From positions 671,001-735,000 of the forward strand of contig JAEMWC010000372.1 in assembly GCA_016490735.1 (NCBI GenBank): a DNA stretch of 64,000 bases, read 5' to 3'. The translations under genes and the position numbers were made by a program. The stretch comes from Pachyseris speciosa (taxonomy: Eukaryota > Cnidaria > Anthozoa > Scleractinia > Pachyseridae). This document shows, one piece after another, positions 11,087 through 23,257 of this stretch; the stretch's first letter is position 1; every line of letters begins with the position of its first letter. The notes below the pieces were generated by a model. The model saw nothing but the letters and a program-made list of their open reading frames with translations. It did not search any database and was not told the DNA's origin.

Positions 11087-12769
11087 GGCCAACTGAAAAA
11101 CATCGACTGGACTCTGGACTGGACTCTGGACTGGACTCTGGACTGGACCCTGGACTGGACATTGGACTGGACTTTATTAAACGAAGTTAATATTTAAGTA
11201 ATAATATAACGATTAACCATTTCTTTTTAATCATTAACCAGCGGGGAATTTTTTCAACGCTTTCAACACGTTTTGAGAATGCATTTTTTTTTCAAAAGGA
11301 ACTTAAACGAAAAATCGAACAATGCTGCCCAGTAACTTTAAATCAAGTCAAGTTACTATTACGTGAATGCTGTGACGACGATATATCTCATGCGTGCGCT
11401 GTCTAAAGAATGTTAGGAATGTAGTCCAATTCAATATATTCGATATGTTAAGTGCGATCGCTTCGCGCACTATTACTATAATTGAACCAGACAGGACTAC
11501 AAACTAAGCAAAACTTTTTAAGCCAGGTGTTAGCCGGTTAAAGTATTCATCGTCATCATCGTCACTGGAAGAATTGATTCGTTCCTCCTAAGTGAACAGT
11601 GAAGCATGCATTATCAGAAACAAGGATGGTCGCTTACTAAGGGCAACAAAAGATGAAAATCATTGCATGTTAAAACTGGACAACAAAACTAATTAACTAC
11701 CTTGACACTTTTGAGCGATTCCGCCAAAGCAATAGGCGTGGCCTCCTCTTCATTTTCCAATTGGTACGCCGTCAGCCAGCTACGAGACGTTTCACATGAT
11801 CAGAGTTTGAGTCCATTTCGCTTACAACTCCAGCGTAGTTAGTACTTGTCTTAGGACTTTCGTCCATGTTAGAAAAATATACCGAAAAATTAATCGCGCG
11901 AACTCGTACAAGCTAAAATTTAATCAAATAGAAGAGCAATCTGATAGATGCCTTCAAGACACTAGCCGAAAACGATGCACAGAGGCATACGCAACAGGGA
12001 GGGAGCCACAACGCCTTAAAATTCTCTTGCTTTGAGATATCTTATCAGGAATATCTTTTCGTTTCGGAAGTGTTTAACACCTCTAAATGTAACGGAATAA
12101 ATAGCCTTTGTACCAATTAGACAATCGTCCTTTTTCGTTCGCTACTTTATTCTCATTCTATACAATGCACAAATTAACTGCACAAGAATGTAGAGTAGCT
12201 TCGTCACTTTCTTTTCTTTTTCGCATATTTTTGCAGTTATCGTCTTTCACAAATTACCATCGATACTGGAGTACAAGCCAACATACACCAGAAAAAGAGT
12301 ACTGTCATCAACCTTTTAAGTGTTATCGGTACAGTTACATTAGTGTGGTTTCGTGTGAAATGAACGTTTGTGTGATAAGAACTGCAACGTGATAAAAATG
12401 TTCACTATAGGGGTGGTCCTTTATCCGTGGTGACTAAACTTGAGAGTAAAATAAACAACAACAATATTACAAATAAAGAGCAAATATAGAGTGCTAGATA
12501 TGACAATATGGACGTGTTTCCTCAAGGGAGCGAGTCTTGGTATACACCTAGAGTTTATATTGTAGTGTGCAGAACAAGAGCTCCTTTCGGAGAGTGTAGT
12601 GGTTTGAAATAACTGTAGTGATAAGAAGCCACATAACTTCATAGACGGCCAGGTATTTTATAGTTTTTCCCGTTTTTGTTGTTCAGCGTATATTAATTTT
12701 TTATATAGTCCAGTCCAAAGTCCAGTCCAGAGTCCAGTCCAGAGTCCAGTCCATGTTTTTCAGTTGGCC
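11087..12769. mobile_element. Non-autonomous foldback DNA transposon, 10-bp target duplication
   Basis: Both ends carry GGCCAACTGAAAAACAT followed by several (TGGACTGGACTC)n units, in inverted orientation (11,087-11,172 and about 12,708-12,769). The element is flanked by a perfect direct repeat TATAAACGAC at 11,077-11,086 and 12,770-12,779. A 9-11 bp duplication is typical of Mutator-like elements, and subterminal tandem repeats are common in foldback MULEs. That family assignment is inference, because no transposase was recognised inside the 1,683 bp. Open frames at 12,108-12,392 (+) and 12,421-12,642 (-) have no visible domain. Confidence 0.88.
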
Positions 12770-12779
12770 TATAAACGAC

Positions 12780-13973
12780 TGCTGGTAAAGGATACATGCA
12801 GTATGAAATCCGGCTAAGCCTTACATTCGGATATCAGTTAAAGGCTTCCTATAAAACAAGACTCATTTCGAAACACTTACAAAATGCACCCAAATTGACA
12901 AAAACTGTTGACTGAAACAAAACCAAAATATTTTAACCTGCTTTGTTACGGTGCTGTAGTGAAAATGGTGTTTCTTTAATTGTATTCAGCTACAACCTAG
13001 GTTAATGGAAAGTATTAAGCTACGACTCATACATTTTTTGATCCCGTGTAAACTCGAAGGAAATTATTAGCCACATCCTTTAACTGTAGATTTTAGGTAC
13101 AAAAAATGGAAAGGGTTCTTTCCCGCATTTCCATTGTCATTTTATAACTGATTGTGTGTATTAAAATATTTTGTTGAGAAAACAGAAAAAATTGATTTTA
13201 GTGTGCGACAAACTGACGATTCGAAGTTAATCGATTACAAAAGATATCTCGGCGTAATCAATAAGGTTGAAAATCTTTTCTGTAACAAGTATTTCACACC
13301 GCACTAGAGGTCATAATTCAGTGGAAGTACATCTATCTTATCTGGATGAAAAACAAGGCTTCCGTCATTAATTGCTTCTCGTTTATGGCTCTTGTTGTCA
13401 GCTAGGCCAACTACAAACACCATTCAAATTTAAGGTCAAGTTGATCGTGAGTTTTTGTGAGTCACGTCCATCTGAAAGACCGTCTCGAGTTTATCTCACA
13501 AAGGGAATTTTTTTTACGAACTAGAGAAATGTTCCCCCTACTTAGATCTGTTTATTCAAAATTGTAACATTCACCTTGCTTTGCAACAACCGACGAGCGT
13601 TGAACTAAGATGTACTGAAAACTTGTTGACGAGTCTTACTCATAGCGTTTGAATTTTTGCTTTATAAATTACCAAACCCGGGAACCAATTATAATGCAAA
13701 ACTAGCAACAGGTGGCAACAAAATGCAAGTGAACAATATCAGTCAGAAGCTGGTTCAAAATGAACCGAGAACTTGTCCTCAGTTGATTCTTAACACATGT
13801 AATACCATTACATTTTCAAAAATGTTGACCTCGGCTTCAACCTTCGTGGAGGTCTTGGCAACAACTTGGGCGCACAGGAAATGGGAAGCGCAAATTAGGG
13901 AGGCCAGACAAGATTAGGCAAATAATATTCATCAATAATCCTTTCCCACGACAGTTTCCTCCCCTAATGACGT

Positions 13974-14008
<35 letters not shown>

Positions 14009-14229
14009 TTTTTTATATTATGGAGTGTATAATATCTTCTCAAGTGAAACTTTGTACAGGGAATGATTGTTTATTTTTTAACCTTTTTTTTTTTGTTATC
14101 TGACATGCTTGGTTATTTGAAGAAATCTGGAAAATGGAAACGGACAGTAGTATCATCCATTCCAGTGGTCATAACCCAATATCATCTGGTTCTTATCTTC
14201 TGAGACTTGCCAATATAGGTCAAAGTAAT
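12780..14229. other. No gene recognised
   Basis: AT-rich intergenic sequence; the short frames are not supported by motifs. Confidence 0.5.
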
Positions 14230-15568
14230 AGGTGGGTTCATATTAGCTTAGTAAGTAGACCTCAAGTATACTTGGCGCTTACTTCAGATGTGAACGGGTC
14301 TAATTTCAGCGTAAGTAGGCTACTTTGTACCAGTGGTAATGCATCTTTTTCAAAGGCGCCGAAGTACACTTCCGAGTCAAGCCAGCTTACTTACGCATTA
14401 TCAAAACAAATTCAGGATATTGAACGTCAATCATTTTCGCGTTTGGCGGAAATGTTGATGATACGCGGTTCAAATCTCATCGTTTACAGTTCGCACTCCT
14501 CGCTAAGAAAGAAAATTTAGCGCTGGCTTTGCTAATGAATTACGGAACCAGTTTTGAAGACGAGGCCAGAGTTCTTCGTGGAGCGTTATGTTGACCGACT
14601 TGGCTCAAAATCAACAAGATCATCAGTGGTTGGTAAACTTCTTTTCGACAACGAAAACGTGATAAACTTTGTGAAACAGAAACGCCTGCTGTCGTTCAGG
14701 TAGAAAAAAGCATCAGCGGCGTCGACAAAATCAGGATCGGATCAGGTCGGATCGGATCGGATGGGATCACGGATCACGGATCGGATCGGATCACGATCGG
14801 ATCGGATCGGATCACGGGTCGGATCACGGATGGGAAGAGAGTAATAAACAAAAAGTATTGGAGAAATGCTGACATACTGTGACATATTGCGTGACTTAGG
14901 CCCTACTGAAAGTGATTTCCCGCCATGGAAAGTGATTTTCCGACATGTAGTCTTCTTCACGGCTGTCGCCATGGACGAAAGCAAGCGTTACTCCCCACCT
15001 CGTTTTTCGTCTCTTCTCTTGCCCTTGCTAAAATAATATCAAATATAGAAAAAGTAAATAAACACGTAAGATGATATTAAAAAAAGAAATTATAACTGAA
15101 TGATAAAATAATGCGTCCCTTCCGCTTGCTTTCGTCCATGGCGACGGCCGTGAAGAGGACTACATGTCGGGAAATCACTTTCCATGGCGGGAAATCACTT
15201 TCAGTAGGGCCTAAGCTCCAATATGTCACGCAATATGTCACAGTATGTCAGCATTTCTCCAATGTTCATTGTAATATACTTTTTGTTTATGACTCTTTTC
15301 CCATCCGTGATCCGATCCGTGATCCGATCCGATCCGATCCGGATTTTGTCGACGCCGAAGGATCAGCCAAGCTAGAGAGGCAATTTTGAAGTTTTCGATG
15401 AAAACAAGCCAGTGCATGGCTTCTTTGACTGACAGATGTATGACTTGAAGTATTCTTAGAATCTTAAATATGAACGCTTATCAGCGTAAGTTAACGTATG
15501 TTATTTCAAGTATACTTGAGCTCTTCGCGTACTTAAGGTCTACTTACTTAGCTAATGTGAACCCACCT
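14230..15568. mobile_element. MITE-like element (AGGTGGGTTCA termini)
   Basis: AGGTGGGTTCATATTAGCTT at 14,230 is mirrored by the reverse complement of AGGTGGGTTCACATTAGCTA ending near 15,568. The inverted ends continue with AGTAAGTAGACCT and CAAGTATACTT. The interior carries a second foldback, so part of the length is a nested insertion. The open frame at 14,134-14,520 overlaps the left end and is not considered a gene. Confidence 0.7.
14718..15356. mobile_element. Nested foldback with GATCGG-rich termini and long arms
   Basis: GGCGTCGACAAAATC at 14,718 and GATTTTGTCGACGCC ending at 15,356 begin inverted arms of about 235-275 bp. The arms contain runs of GATCGGATC/GATCACG, then a conserved unique part (CCTACTGAAAGTGATTTCCC, GCCATGGACGAAAGCAAGCG). 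About 125 bp separate the arms. Frames in the two arms encode similar short peptides only because the arms are copies. No immediate target duplication is clear. Confidence 0.8.
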
Positions 15569-15633
15569 AATGATTCGAACCATGGTCACTCTTCCTGTTA
15601 CCATTAACTTGTTGCACACATCCAGTGAAGCCT
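15569..15633. other. Short spacer ending in the BEL target duplication
   Basis: AGCCT at 15,629-15,633 directly precedes the 5' LTR and recurs at 21,877-21,881. Confidence 0.7.
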
Positions 15634-16045
15634 TGACCGGAACAGGGCACTGGCATTTGTTAGTTTCGTTTTTTTTTTTTTAAGTTAAGCGATAGCGATC
15701 AAAAGGTGATTTAAGTTTCAAGATAGCAGATCAAAGTAATTGCCGCAGGAAGATTACTTGACAAGCTAAGTTCTATGATAACGGGGAGCAGGGTTGGCGT
15801 AGTGGTGAGAGCGCTCGCCTTCCACCAATGTGGCCCAGGTTCGATTCCCGGACTCGGCGTCATAAGTGGGCTGAGTTTGTTGGTTCTCTACTCTACTCCG
15901 AGAGGTTTTTCTCCGGGTACTCCGGTTTTCCCCTCTCCCCAAAAACCAACATTTGATTTGATTTGATGTATTTAGAGTTAATTTGATTTGAAAATTGTAA
16001 AGCGCCATTGATCTGTATTTGTAAATGGCGCTATATAAGTAATAA

Positions 16046-16077
<32 letters not shown>

Positions 16078-16230
16078 GATGATAAAACTCGACCTCTAAG
16101 AAAAAACGTACTCAGAAGAGACTAGAAGACTACCAGAGAACTGATGTAAACTACTAATCCGAAATAAACCGTTTAAACTCCACTTGCGATTTGTCCTGGA
16201 TACTTTCCTCAGCGGCCGGGAGTTCAGGAA
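15634..16230 (+). repeat. 5' LTR of the BEL element (split by a SINE)
   Basis: Starts TGACCGGAAC and ends at GTTCAGGAA. Without the SINE it matches the 290-bp 3' LTR. It is followed directly by ACCTGGCGACCACGACGGGA, the candidate primer-binding site. Confidence 0.88.
15781..16078 (+). mobile_element. tRNA-derived SINE inserted in the 5' LTR
   Basis: The head carries a Pol III type 2 promoter: A box TGGCGTAGTGGTGAG and B box GGTTCGATTCC. A tRNA-unrelated body follows and ends in (ATT)n. ATGATA at 15,775-15,780 and 16,079-16,084 is the target duplication, and the 3' LTR shows the empty site. A second head of the same family lies at 63,285-63,350 on the minus strand. The short open frames on both strands are chance. 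Confidence 0.9.
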
Positions 16231-16252
16231 ACCTGGCGACCACGACGGGAGC
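16231..16252 (+). other. Candidate primer-binding site of the BEL element
   Basis: TGGCGACCACGACGGGA lies immediately inside the 5' LTR, the expected position for tRNA priming of minus-strand synthesis. The tRNA was not identified. Confidence 0.5.
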
Positions 16253-16314
16253 GGGTTCTATACAGCCTATGTGAGTATACTTTAGCCCTCAATTTTCGAT
16301 TTAGAAGCAACAAG

Positions 16315-17452
16315 ATGACAGCTAAAGGCGAAGACCTCGAATCTCTCGAATCTGTCCTGAAAACGAAGTTAACGCAACTTGAAATAACACAAGCGAAAAC
16401 TGAAGCCGTTTTGAAAACAGAAAAAAAGAACACCGTAGCGAACAATGTTGAAGCCTTAAAACAAACGCAAGCATATGTGAAAAACGCACGGAGAGCTGTC
16501 GAAGCCCAGAAGATCTCGGCGGAACTAACCACAGAGGAGATTACCGCATGGAACGCGACTATAGAATCCAGAATAGAACTATCAGATGAAAAAATCGAAA
16601 TTCTTGAAGAATGGTTGCTCAACCAGAAGGCGAAACAAGAAAGCTACGAGCAAGAAGAAAGAATGCAATTTTAGATCACGCTACATGAAACTAAACTACA
16701 GCTACAGGAAGAGTTACGAAAATAGAATATGACCAGTGAAACCGCCACTACGCAGACTGCGCAAGCTAAGTTACCCAAATTAGTCATTACTAAATTCAAT
16801 GGAAGTTATGCCGACTGGCCGAGATTTTGGGGCGAGTATACCGAAACTATTGACAAGAGCAGTATACCATCGATGAGCAAATTCAGCTACTTAAAAGAAC
16901 TACTGGAACAGATAGTCAGAAAGACCATAGATGGCCTGCCTCAGAAGGTTATAACCGAGCCGTAGCCATCCTTAAAGACAGATTTGGGAAGGAGAGAGTG
17001 ATCGTCAACGCGTACGTGAAGGATCTACTCGACCTGCCTCACATACCCACAGCAAATCCCAGAAGGATTCATGAATTTTACGAAAAGCTCTCATATTGTG
17101 TACAATCACTGGAAAGCCTTAACCAACTCCATACAGTTGATGGAATTGCATCAATGACACTTGAAAAGTTACCAGCGATCAGGGGGACCTCGTGAGAAGC
17201 GATCTGGAGTGGGAAGCTTGGGGCCTCGCCAGACTAACTGAAGCACTGAAGTTTTGGATACGCCGAAACCCGATAGAGAGTGTCAGAACGGCGCACCAAT
17301 CATCAAAGAGTCGAGACAAGCCAACCCGAGTTTTCCATACACAGCAAAGAAGGAGTCAACAACAACTGAAGCATCGCACGTACGCATATTGTCACGCGGA
17401 CGACCATATGCCATTAGAATGCCATGCGGTGACGTTCAATAGAAAAGCGTAA
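16315..17452 (+). pseudogene. BEL gag region, interrupted
   Basis: The first ATG after the LTR (16,315) opens a 119-codon Lys/Glu-rich, helical, coiled-coil-like frame ending at 16,674. BEL gag-type sequence continues in later pieces: 16,729-16,965 (LPKLVITKFNGSYADWPRFW, the conserved KFNG....W..FW block), 16,998-17,195 and 17,192-17,452 (RILSRG/YAYCHADDHMPLECHA region). Stops and at least two frame changes break it. The role in the family is the capsid/nucleocapsid precursor. Confidence 0.8.
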
Positions 17453-17460
17453 AGACACTC

Positions 17461-20400
17461 TTGGCGTCTAAGAAATCATGTTTCAATTGCACAGGTCCTT
17501 ATCACAGGTCTTCAGACTGCAAAAGCACCGTCACCTGTCACCACTGCGATAAGAGACATCACACGTCGATCTGCGAAATTTCAAATGGATTAAAGCCTGA
17601 AGGGGTCATGACCGCCCATCCACACTCTAGTGAAGGAGTAATTTACCCAATTGTGCTCGTCGAAATTGATGGAATCAAGACACATGCGGTACTCGACACA
17701 GGCGCGGGAAGTTCTTACGTTTCGGCGAAACTAATCAACGCACTAAACAAAAGGCCCAAGGAATCGAATACTAAGAGAATCGACATGATGCTCGGCTCGT
17801 CTACAACTCAAGTAGAAATTTACTCAGCTACCCTCAGTGCAGTCGACGGCAAATTCGAAAAGGGCGTAGAACTAACTAAAGTGCATAAACCTCAACTGAT
17901 GATGGTCGAGAACCCTAATTATGCCGCACTACTCGGGAAATACAGTCATCTTAAAGGTGTCAGAATTGATGATCCCGATGAAAGATCGCAAATTCCAATC
18001 CACGTGGTCCTCGGAGCCAGCGAAGATGCTACCATAAAGACGACCACCGCCCAAAAAGTGGGAAAACCGGGACAACCTGTAGCTGAACGAACACTTCTAG
18101 GGTGGACGATCATGTCACCTGGGAGCGAAGATGCCGCAAACCCAATACTATTGACGCAATCATCTACAACAGACTACGAGCAGCTGTGTGCCCTAGACGT
18201 CCTCGGCCTCGCTGACAGTCCTGAAAACGATCAGTTAACGGTTTTTGAAGAATTCAAAGAGAAACTAGAGCGAACTGAATCCAGCAGGGTGGTATCAAAC
18301 CAGGTTGCCGTGGAAGGAAACTCATCCCCCATTGCCCACGAACGAAAACGGAAGCAAAAGACGACTTGAACAGCTCGTCCGCAAACTGCAGCGCAATGAG
18401 CAATACCAAGACTACGATAACATCATCCAAGAGCAACTTACCCTGGGGGTAGTCGAGACCGCACCGGACAAGCCAAGTGGAAGGGAGTTCTATATTCCTC
18501 ATAAGGCCGTTCCTAGAAAGGATGCAGAAACTACTACACTTCGAATCGTGTACGACGCTTCGGCAAGGGAAAATAACGGTCAACCCTCTCTGAATGGACG
18601 TCCGCTACAGAACATGTTGTGGAACATCCTGGTACGATCAACGTTCTATCCGGTGATCCTAACTGGCGATCTCCAGAAAGCATTTTTGCAGATCCGAATA
18701 AAGGAGGAGGAAAGAGATGTCTTACGCTTTCACTGGAGGCCTCCCAACAGCCATGAGACTGTAGTCTACCGGTTCACGAGGGCAGTGTTCGGTCTCACGT
18801 GCTCCCCGTTTCTGCTTGGAGGAGTGATACAGCAGCATCTTGAGACATGGCAAAACCGATATCCTGACTTAGTCAAAGAGATACGAGACGGCATCTACGT
18901 TGACGACCTAATGGAAGGGGGAGCGACTGTCGCAGAACCCAAAGAGAAGAAAGCTTCCACCATCGAAATGTCTGAAGACGCCACGTTCACCATACACAAA
19001 TGGCACTCCAATGTCTCAGAGCTCGAAGCTGCCAGCGACTCAAAATCTGACCCAGAAGAGTTGACACTCGCGAAACAACAGCTGGGAGGATCTAAACCAT
19101 CCGGAGGGAAACTCCTCGGATTACCCTGGGATCGAGAGCAAGACATCTTAACCGTGTTACTTAAAGTTGAAGAGGGCAGCATGACTAAGACGAGCGTTCT
19201 TTCCCAGCTTGTGATGATTTACGATCCCCTAGGCCTTGCCTCACCGAACACGTTGAACGGCAAGTTACTATACCGAGATATCTGTGAAAGCAAAGTACCC
19301 TGGGATGCTCGACTTCCAGAACCATTGCTGAAACGATAGAAGGAATACAGCAACACGTCAACTGAGGAACTCACCGTCCCGCGCGCGCTCGCACCACATC
19401 ACCAGCCCATATCAGAAATCACCTTACATGCCTTTGGGGATGCAAGCATCAGTGGTGTCAGTGCCGCTGTTTACGCAACTACACAGGGACTCGTCTGTGC
19501 TAAGTCTCGCATCGCGAAGCGTAACTTGACAATGCCTCGGCTAGAACTGATTGCCGGACACATGGCAGTGAATCTCGTTACCAGCGTACAAAAGGCGTTC
19601 AGTATTGATCAAATTGCAATCCACTGTTGGCTCGACTCGACAGTAGCGCTTTATTGGATCAAGGGTCAGGGAGAGTACAGACAGTTCGTGGCCAATAGAG
19701 TTCACAAGATTCAGCAGTTTGACAGAGTTACATGGCATCACGTACCAACCACAGAGAATCCAGCTGATCTGGGAAGTCGAGGGACTAATGTAGTGGACAA
19801 TCAACTGTGGAAGAAAGGACCGGCCTGGTTAAGCGAACCGTCCCACTGGCCGGAAGACATAACTCTGAGTCTCACATCTGAAAGCATGGCAGAGGCAAAG
19901 ATCAAACGTGAGATCTTCACCATAGCCATGAAGAAGAATGACGCCCTTGATCACTTACTCGATAACTACTCGCTGAAAACTGCGCTGAGAATCGGGGCAT
20001 GGGTATATCGCTTCATCCGCAACTGCCGAAGTAAGCTGAGAAGTAGGCAGCAGGGACCAATCAGCATGCATGAAATCGAGAAGCAGAAGCTGTGGTGGAT
20101 CAAAGAGGCCCAGAAAGAGGCACAGCACAACCCGCATTATAAAGCAGATCAACTCCAACTGAATTTGCAGTTGAACGAGCAGCAAGTACTAGAGTGCAGA
20201 GGAAGAATAATCGGAGAATACCCGATGTACTTAACAGATGACCACCCCTTTACACAGAAACTAGTTTTCCAGGCTCACCTCGCTACCCTGCACGGAGGGG
20301 TTGGTTTTACGATGGCCAAGGTACTAGAAAAGTACTGGGTGCCCAGACTACGACAACTGGTGAAGAAAATTAGAGCTACCTGTAATGGCTGTAGGAGATT

Positions 20401-21247
20401 CCAAGCTAAGGCATACCGAGCACCACCACCAGGGAACTTGCCCAGCACTAGAACACAAGGTTCTATACCTTTCCAGGTGGTTGGAGTTGACTTTGCTGGA
20501 CCAATCCGGTACAGATCCAGACCCAAAACTGAGAGTAAGGCCTACCTGGTATTGTATAACTGCAGCCTGACCAGAGCGGTCCATTTAGATCTGTTGAAGT
20601 CTTTAGAAGCGCAGGAATTTATCGGGAGCCTAAAGAGGTTCATCGCTCGAAGAGGAAGGCCAAAAGTCGTGTACTCCGACAACGAAGCAACGTTCAAAGC
20701 AGCCGCGAAATAGCTTCAAACGGTGAAGAAGGATGAGCAATTCCACAGGTTTCTAGCAGACTCTGCCATCGACTGGCGGTTCAACCTGGTTCGGGCCTCA
20801 TCGTGGGGAGGACAATTCGAGCGTCTCATAGGCCTTTTCAAGAGTGCCTTCAATAAATCAATCGGCAACGGAATGCTGCGATGGGCAGAGCTTGAGGAAG
20901 TGGTGCTAGACGTCGAAGTCACCCTCAACAATCGGCCCTTAAACTATTTAGAAGACGACATCCAGCTACCAGTCCTTACCCCACACTCAATGCTGCATAT
21001 GGGCCCAAGTCACTTACCCGAACTAGAAGCTCACCATATGCGTGAAAAGGATCTAAGGAAGCGAGCCAGATACCTCATCGAGTGCAAGAATGTAATGTGG
21101 AATAGATGGTCCCGTGAGTACTTCAGAAGTCTACGAGAACAACATCGACGGGCCGGAGGGGAACAAACATCCCACCCTAACAATGGAGATGTCCTAATCG
21201 TGAAAGATATAACAAAAATAGAAATATTTGGAAACTTGGTGCTGTAA
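17461..21247 (+). pseudogene. BEL pol: zinc knuckles, protease, RT, RNase H, integrase
   Basis: 17,461-18,369: two CCHC-like knuckles (CFNCTGPYHRSSDC and CHHCDKRHHTSIC), then the protease motif LDTGAGSSYVS. A frame change near 18,285 leads into RT (18,305-19,339), with GDLQKAFLQI and the YVDD box at 18,896-18,907. A TAG at 19,337-19,339 interrupts what is usually Trp. RNase H follows (HAFGDAS, RLELIAG, CWLDSTVALYW), then the integrase zinc domain (HLATLHGG.. CNGCRRF) and catalytic core (VGVDFAGP, VYSDNEATF). A second TAG at 20,711-20,713 separates the last catalytic Glu block (GGQFERLIG). The C-terminal integrase region runs to 21,247. Confidence 0.9.
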
Positions 21248-21586
21248 CCAAACTTATCAAAGGCAAAGACGGAATCGTGAGAGGTGCTACGCTGAGAACG
21301 TCCAACGGCACTATTGAACGTCCATTCCAACACCTGTACCCCTTGGAACTGACTTGCGACTTGGAGACGAACCCTACGCTCAACCCAGCTGCACCAGAGT
21401 TTGCGCCTAGGCCCCACAGAGATCCTGCAGCCGCTGCCTCAGCCAGAATACGAGAGATCGCAGGACAAGAATGAACTTGAACAGTGACATTAATTTCTTT
21501 CCATTAGTATACGTTTGTTCAGAACTTGCTTGCCCAGTTCGAGTGGTAACGTATAAATCCCTTCCAGCAATTTACATGGGGAAGGG

Positions 21587-21876
21587 TGACTGGAACTGGG
21601 CACTGGCATTTGTTAGTTTTTTTTTTTTTTTAAAGTCAAGCGATAGCGATCAAAAGGTGATTTAAGTTTCAAGATAGCAGATCAAAGTAATTGCCGCAGG
21701 AAGATTGATTGACAAGCTAAGTTCTATGATAAAACTCGACCTCTAAGAAAAAACGTACTCAGAAGAGACTAGAAGACTACCAGAGAGCTGATGTAAACTA
21801 CTAATCCGAATAAACCGTTAAAACTCCACTTGCGATTTGTCCTGGATACTTTCCTCAGCGGCCGGGAGTTCAAGAA
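21587..21876 (+). repeat. 3' LTR of the BEL element
   Basis: Starts TGACTGGAACTGGGCACTGG and ends GGGAGTTCAAGAA, followed by the duplication AGCCT and a poly-A run at about 21,885-21,899. Confidence 0.9.
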
Positions 21877-21881
21877 AGCCT

Positions 21882-22814
21882 GTTAAAAAAAAAAAAAAAT
21901 ATTATGAAATGGGTTTGTAATAGTTTTTTCTGTTTATTTTTTTCAAGTTGTAGTGGGTGAATTCTTCAGTAAATGGAAGAAATTGTAAAGACAGGTAGAT
22001 AATATTCATTAAGAAATTTTAAATATTTAGTGGTAATTTTAAAGGATATGAACTTTCTATTCCCTTGTAAAGCACCTAGAACATTTGATTTATATAAATT
22101 TTGTCATCATCAACATTACAACTACATCCTTTTGGCATGTCGCACAGTATGACTAGAAGGTTCTTAGAAAAGAAAAGATATTCATTTTATCTGGAGTAAG
22201 CTTGCCAAAGGTCTTTTCCTCAAAAATCTGACTGAAGCAAGCATTGCAATCTCTTGCCAAAAAGACGGGCATTGTTGTCTTAAATAAGCCCAAGAGGTTC
22301 CTTCCACGATTTCTTCCAACAGTCTACTGTTTTCTGGTGGCTCAATGTATCTTGAGCATGTGTTAAAAACAAGCTCTGTGAATTCATTTCTCACAGTCAA
22401 AGTTGATAAATGTGGCAAAAACAAACACGATGCTATTTCTAGAAAACTATCCAAGGCACAAGAAAAAGTTCAAGGAATGCTTAAAACTGAATTAATGAAA
22501 TGACTTTTTCGTTTCAGCATTATTAAAGGAGCATTGTCACGCTATTCTACCACCAATTTAAAAAGCTAAAAACTGCCAATGCATCAGTGGAACCTTAAAA
22601 TAATGGCCTAGTTTTGCTGCCAAAGACTGCAGTACTGCATTGAGACTATAAACCGGCCTGTATTCTATCAAAGATGACGAGGATGGAAATGGATTGAAAT
22701 TTGAAAAACCTTGCCAGTTTTTTTTTTCAAAATTTCAAGCCATGCATTGAAAAATGGTACCCAAAAAAATTACTATGGTTAGCTCTCCCTAATTTAATTG
22801 GAATTCATCTTGCT
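21882..22814. other. No clear gene; flank of a MITE-like repeat
   Basis: A 90-codon minus frame at 22,182-22,454 is open but unrecognised. TAAAGGAGCATTGTCACGC at about 22,524 has an inverted counterpart near 26,180-26,196, so the YR retroelement may sit inside an older MITE-like repeat. Confidence 0.4.
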
Positions 22815-22921
22815 AATTGTTTACATTTAACCACAGCCCACATGAGTTTGGAAACAAGGAGTTTATTGTCATAAGCTACGAAGGCGATACAGAACTGGAT
22901 TGACAATAACACTCCAACACC
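22815..22921 (-). repeat. Split direct repeat Y, distal copy
   Basis: Near-identical to 23,074-23,181; shared core CATGAGTTTGGAAACAAGGA and CTACGAAGGCGATACAGAAC. Confidence 0.9.
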
Positions 22922-22943
22922 GTAAGGGTGGAGGGAATAAGGG

Positions 22944-23074
22944 TTACAAAATTGAGCTTGACCGCGATATGAACGAGCTAATGACGGACTAACGCGTGAC
23001 AGCTGTGAGACTTATATTACCGCGATTACGTCATTGCAACAATTACCCATCCTCACAGAGGTGACGATGGACAC
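22944..23074 (-). repeat. Split direct repeat X, internal copy
   Basis: Near-copy of 25,998-26,126; shared blocks GACTAACGCGTGACAGCTGT and CCATCCTCACAGAGGTGACG. Confidence 0.9.
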
Positions 23075-23181
23075 AATTGTTTACATTTAACCACAGACCA
23101 CATGAGTTTGGAAACAAGGAGTTTATTGTCATAAGCTACGAAGGCGATACAGAACTGGATTGACAATAACACTCCAACACC
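23074..23181 (-). repeat. Split direct repeat Y, proximal copy
   Basis: Abuts repeat X at 23,074 and borders the 3' end of the recombinase gene. Confidence 0.9.
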
Positions 23182-23257
23182 CAAACCCAAACGGATAAGT
23201 GGTGTGTGGTTAAAGGAAAGCCACGAGAAAAAAAAAGAAGATAAAATTAAGGTGTAA

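Larger units (their letters stand above)
15634..21876 (+). mobile_element. BEL/Pao LTR retrotransposon, full length but inactivated
   Basis: Two LTRs (15,634-16,230 including a SINE; 21,587-21,876) flank a gag-pol region. A 5-bp duplication AGCCT borders the element. Domain order is gag, zinc knuckles, aspartic protease, RT, RNase H, integrase, as in BEL/Pao. Frameshifts and in-frame stops occur throughout, so it cannot encode a complete polyprotein. The LTRs differ at several positions by eye, which indicates a moderately old insertion. Confidence 0.92.

Noticed and set aside
15111..15389. Similar short proteins in both arms of the 14.7-15.4 kb foldback
   Set aside because: Similarity is due to the inverted arms themselves, not to a conserved gene.
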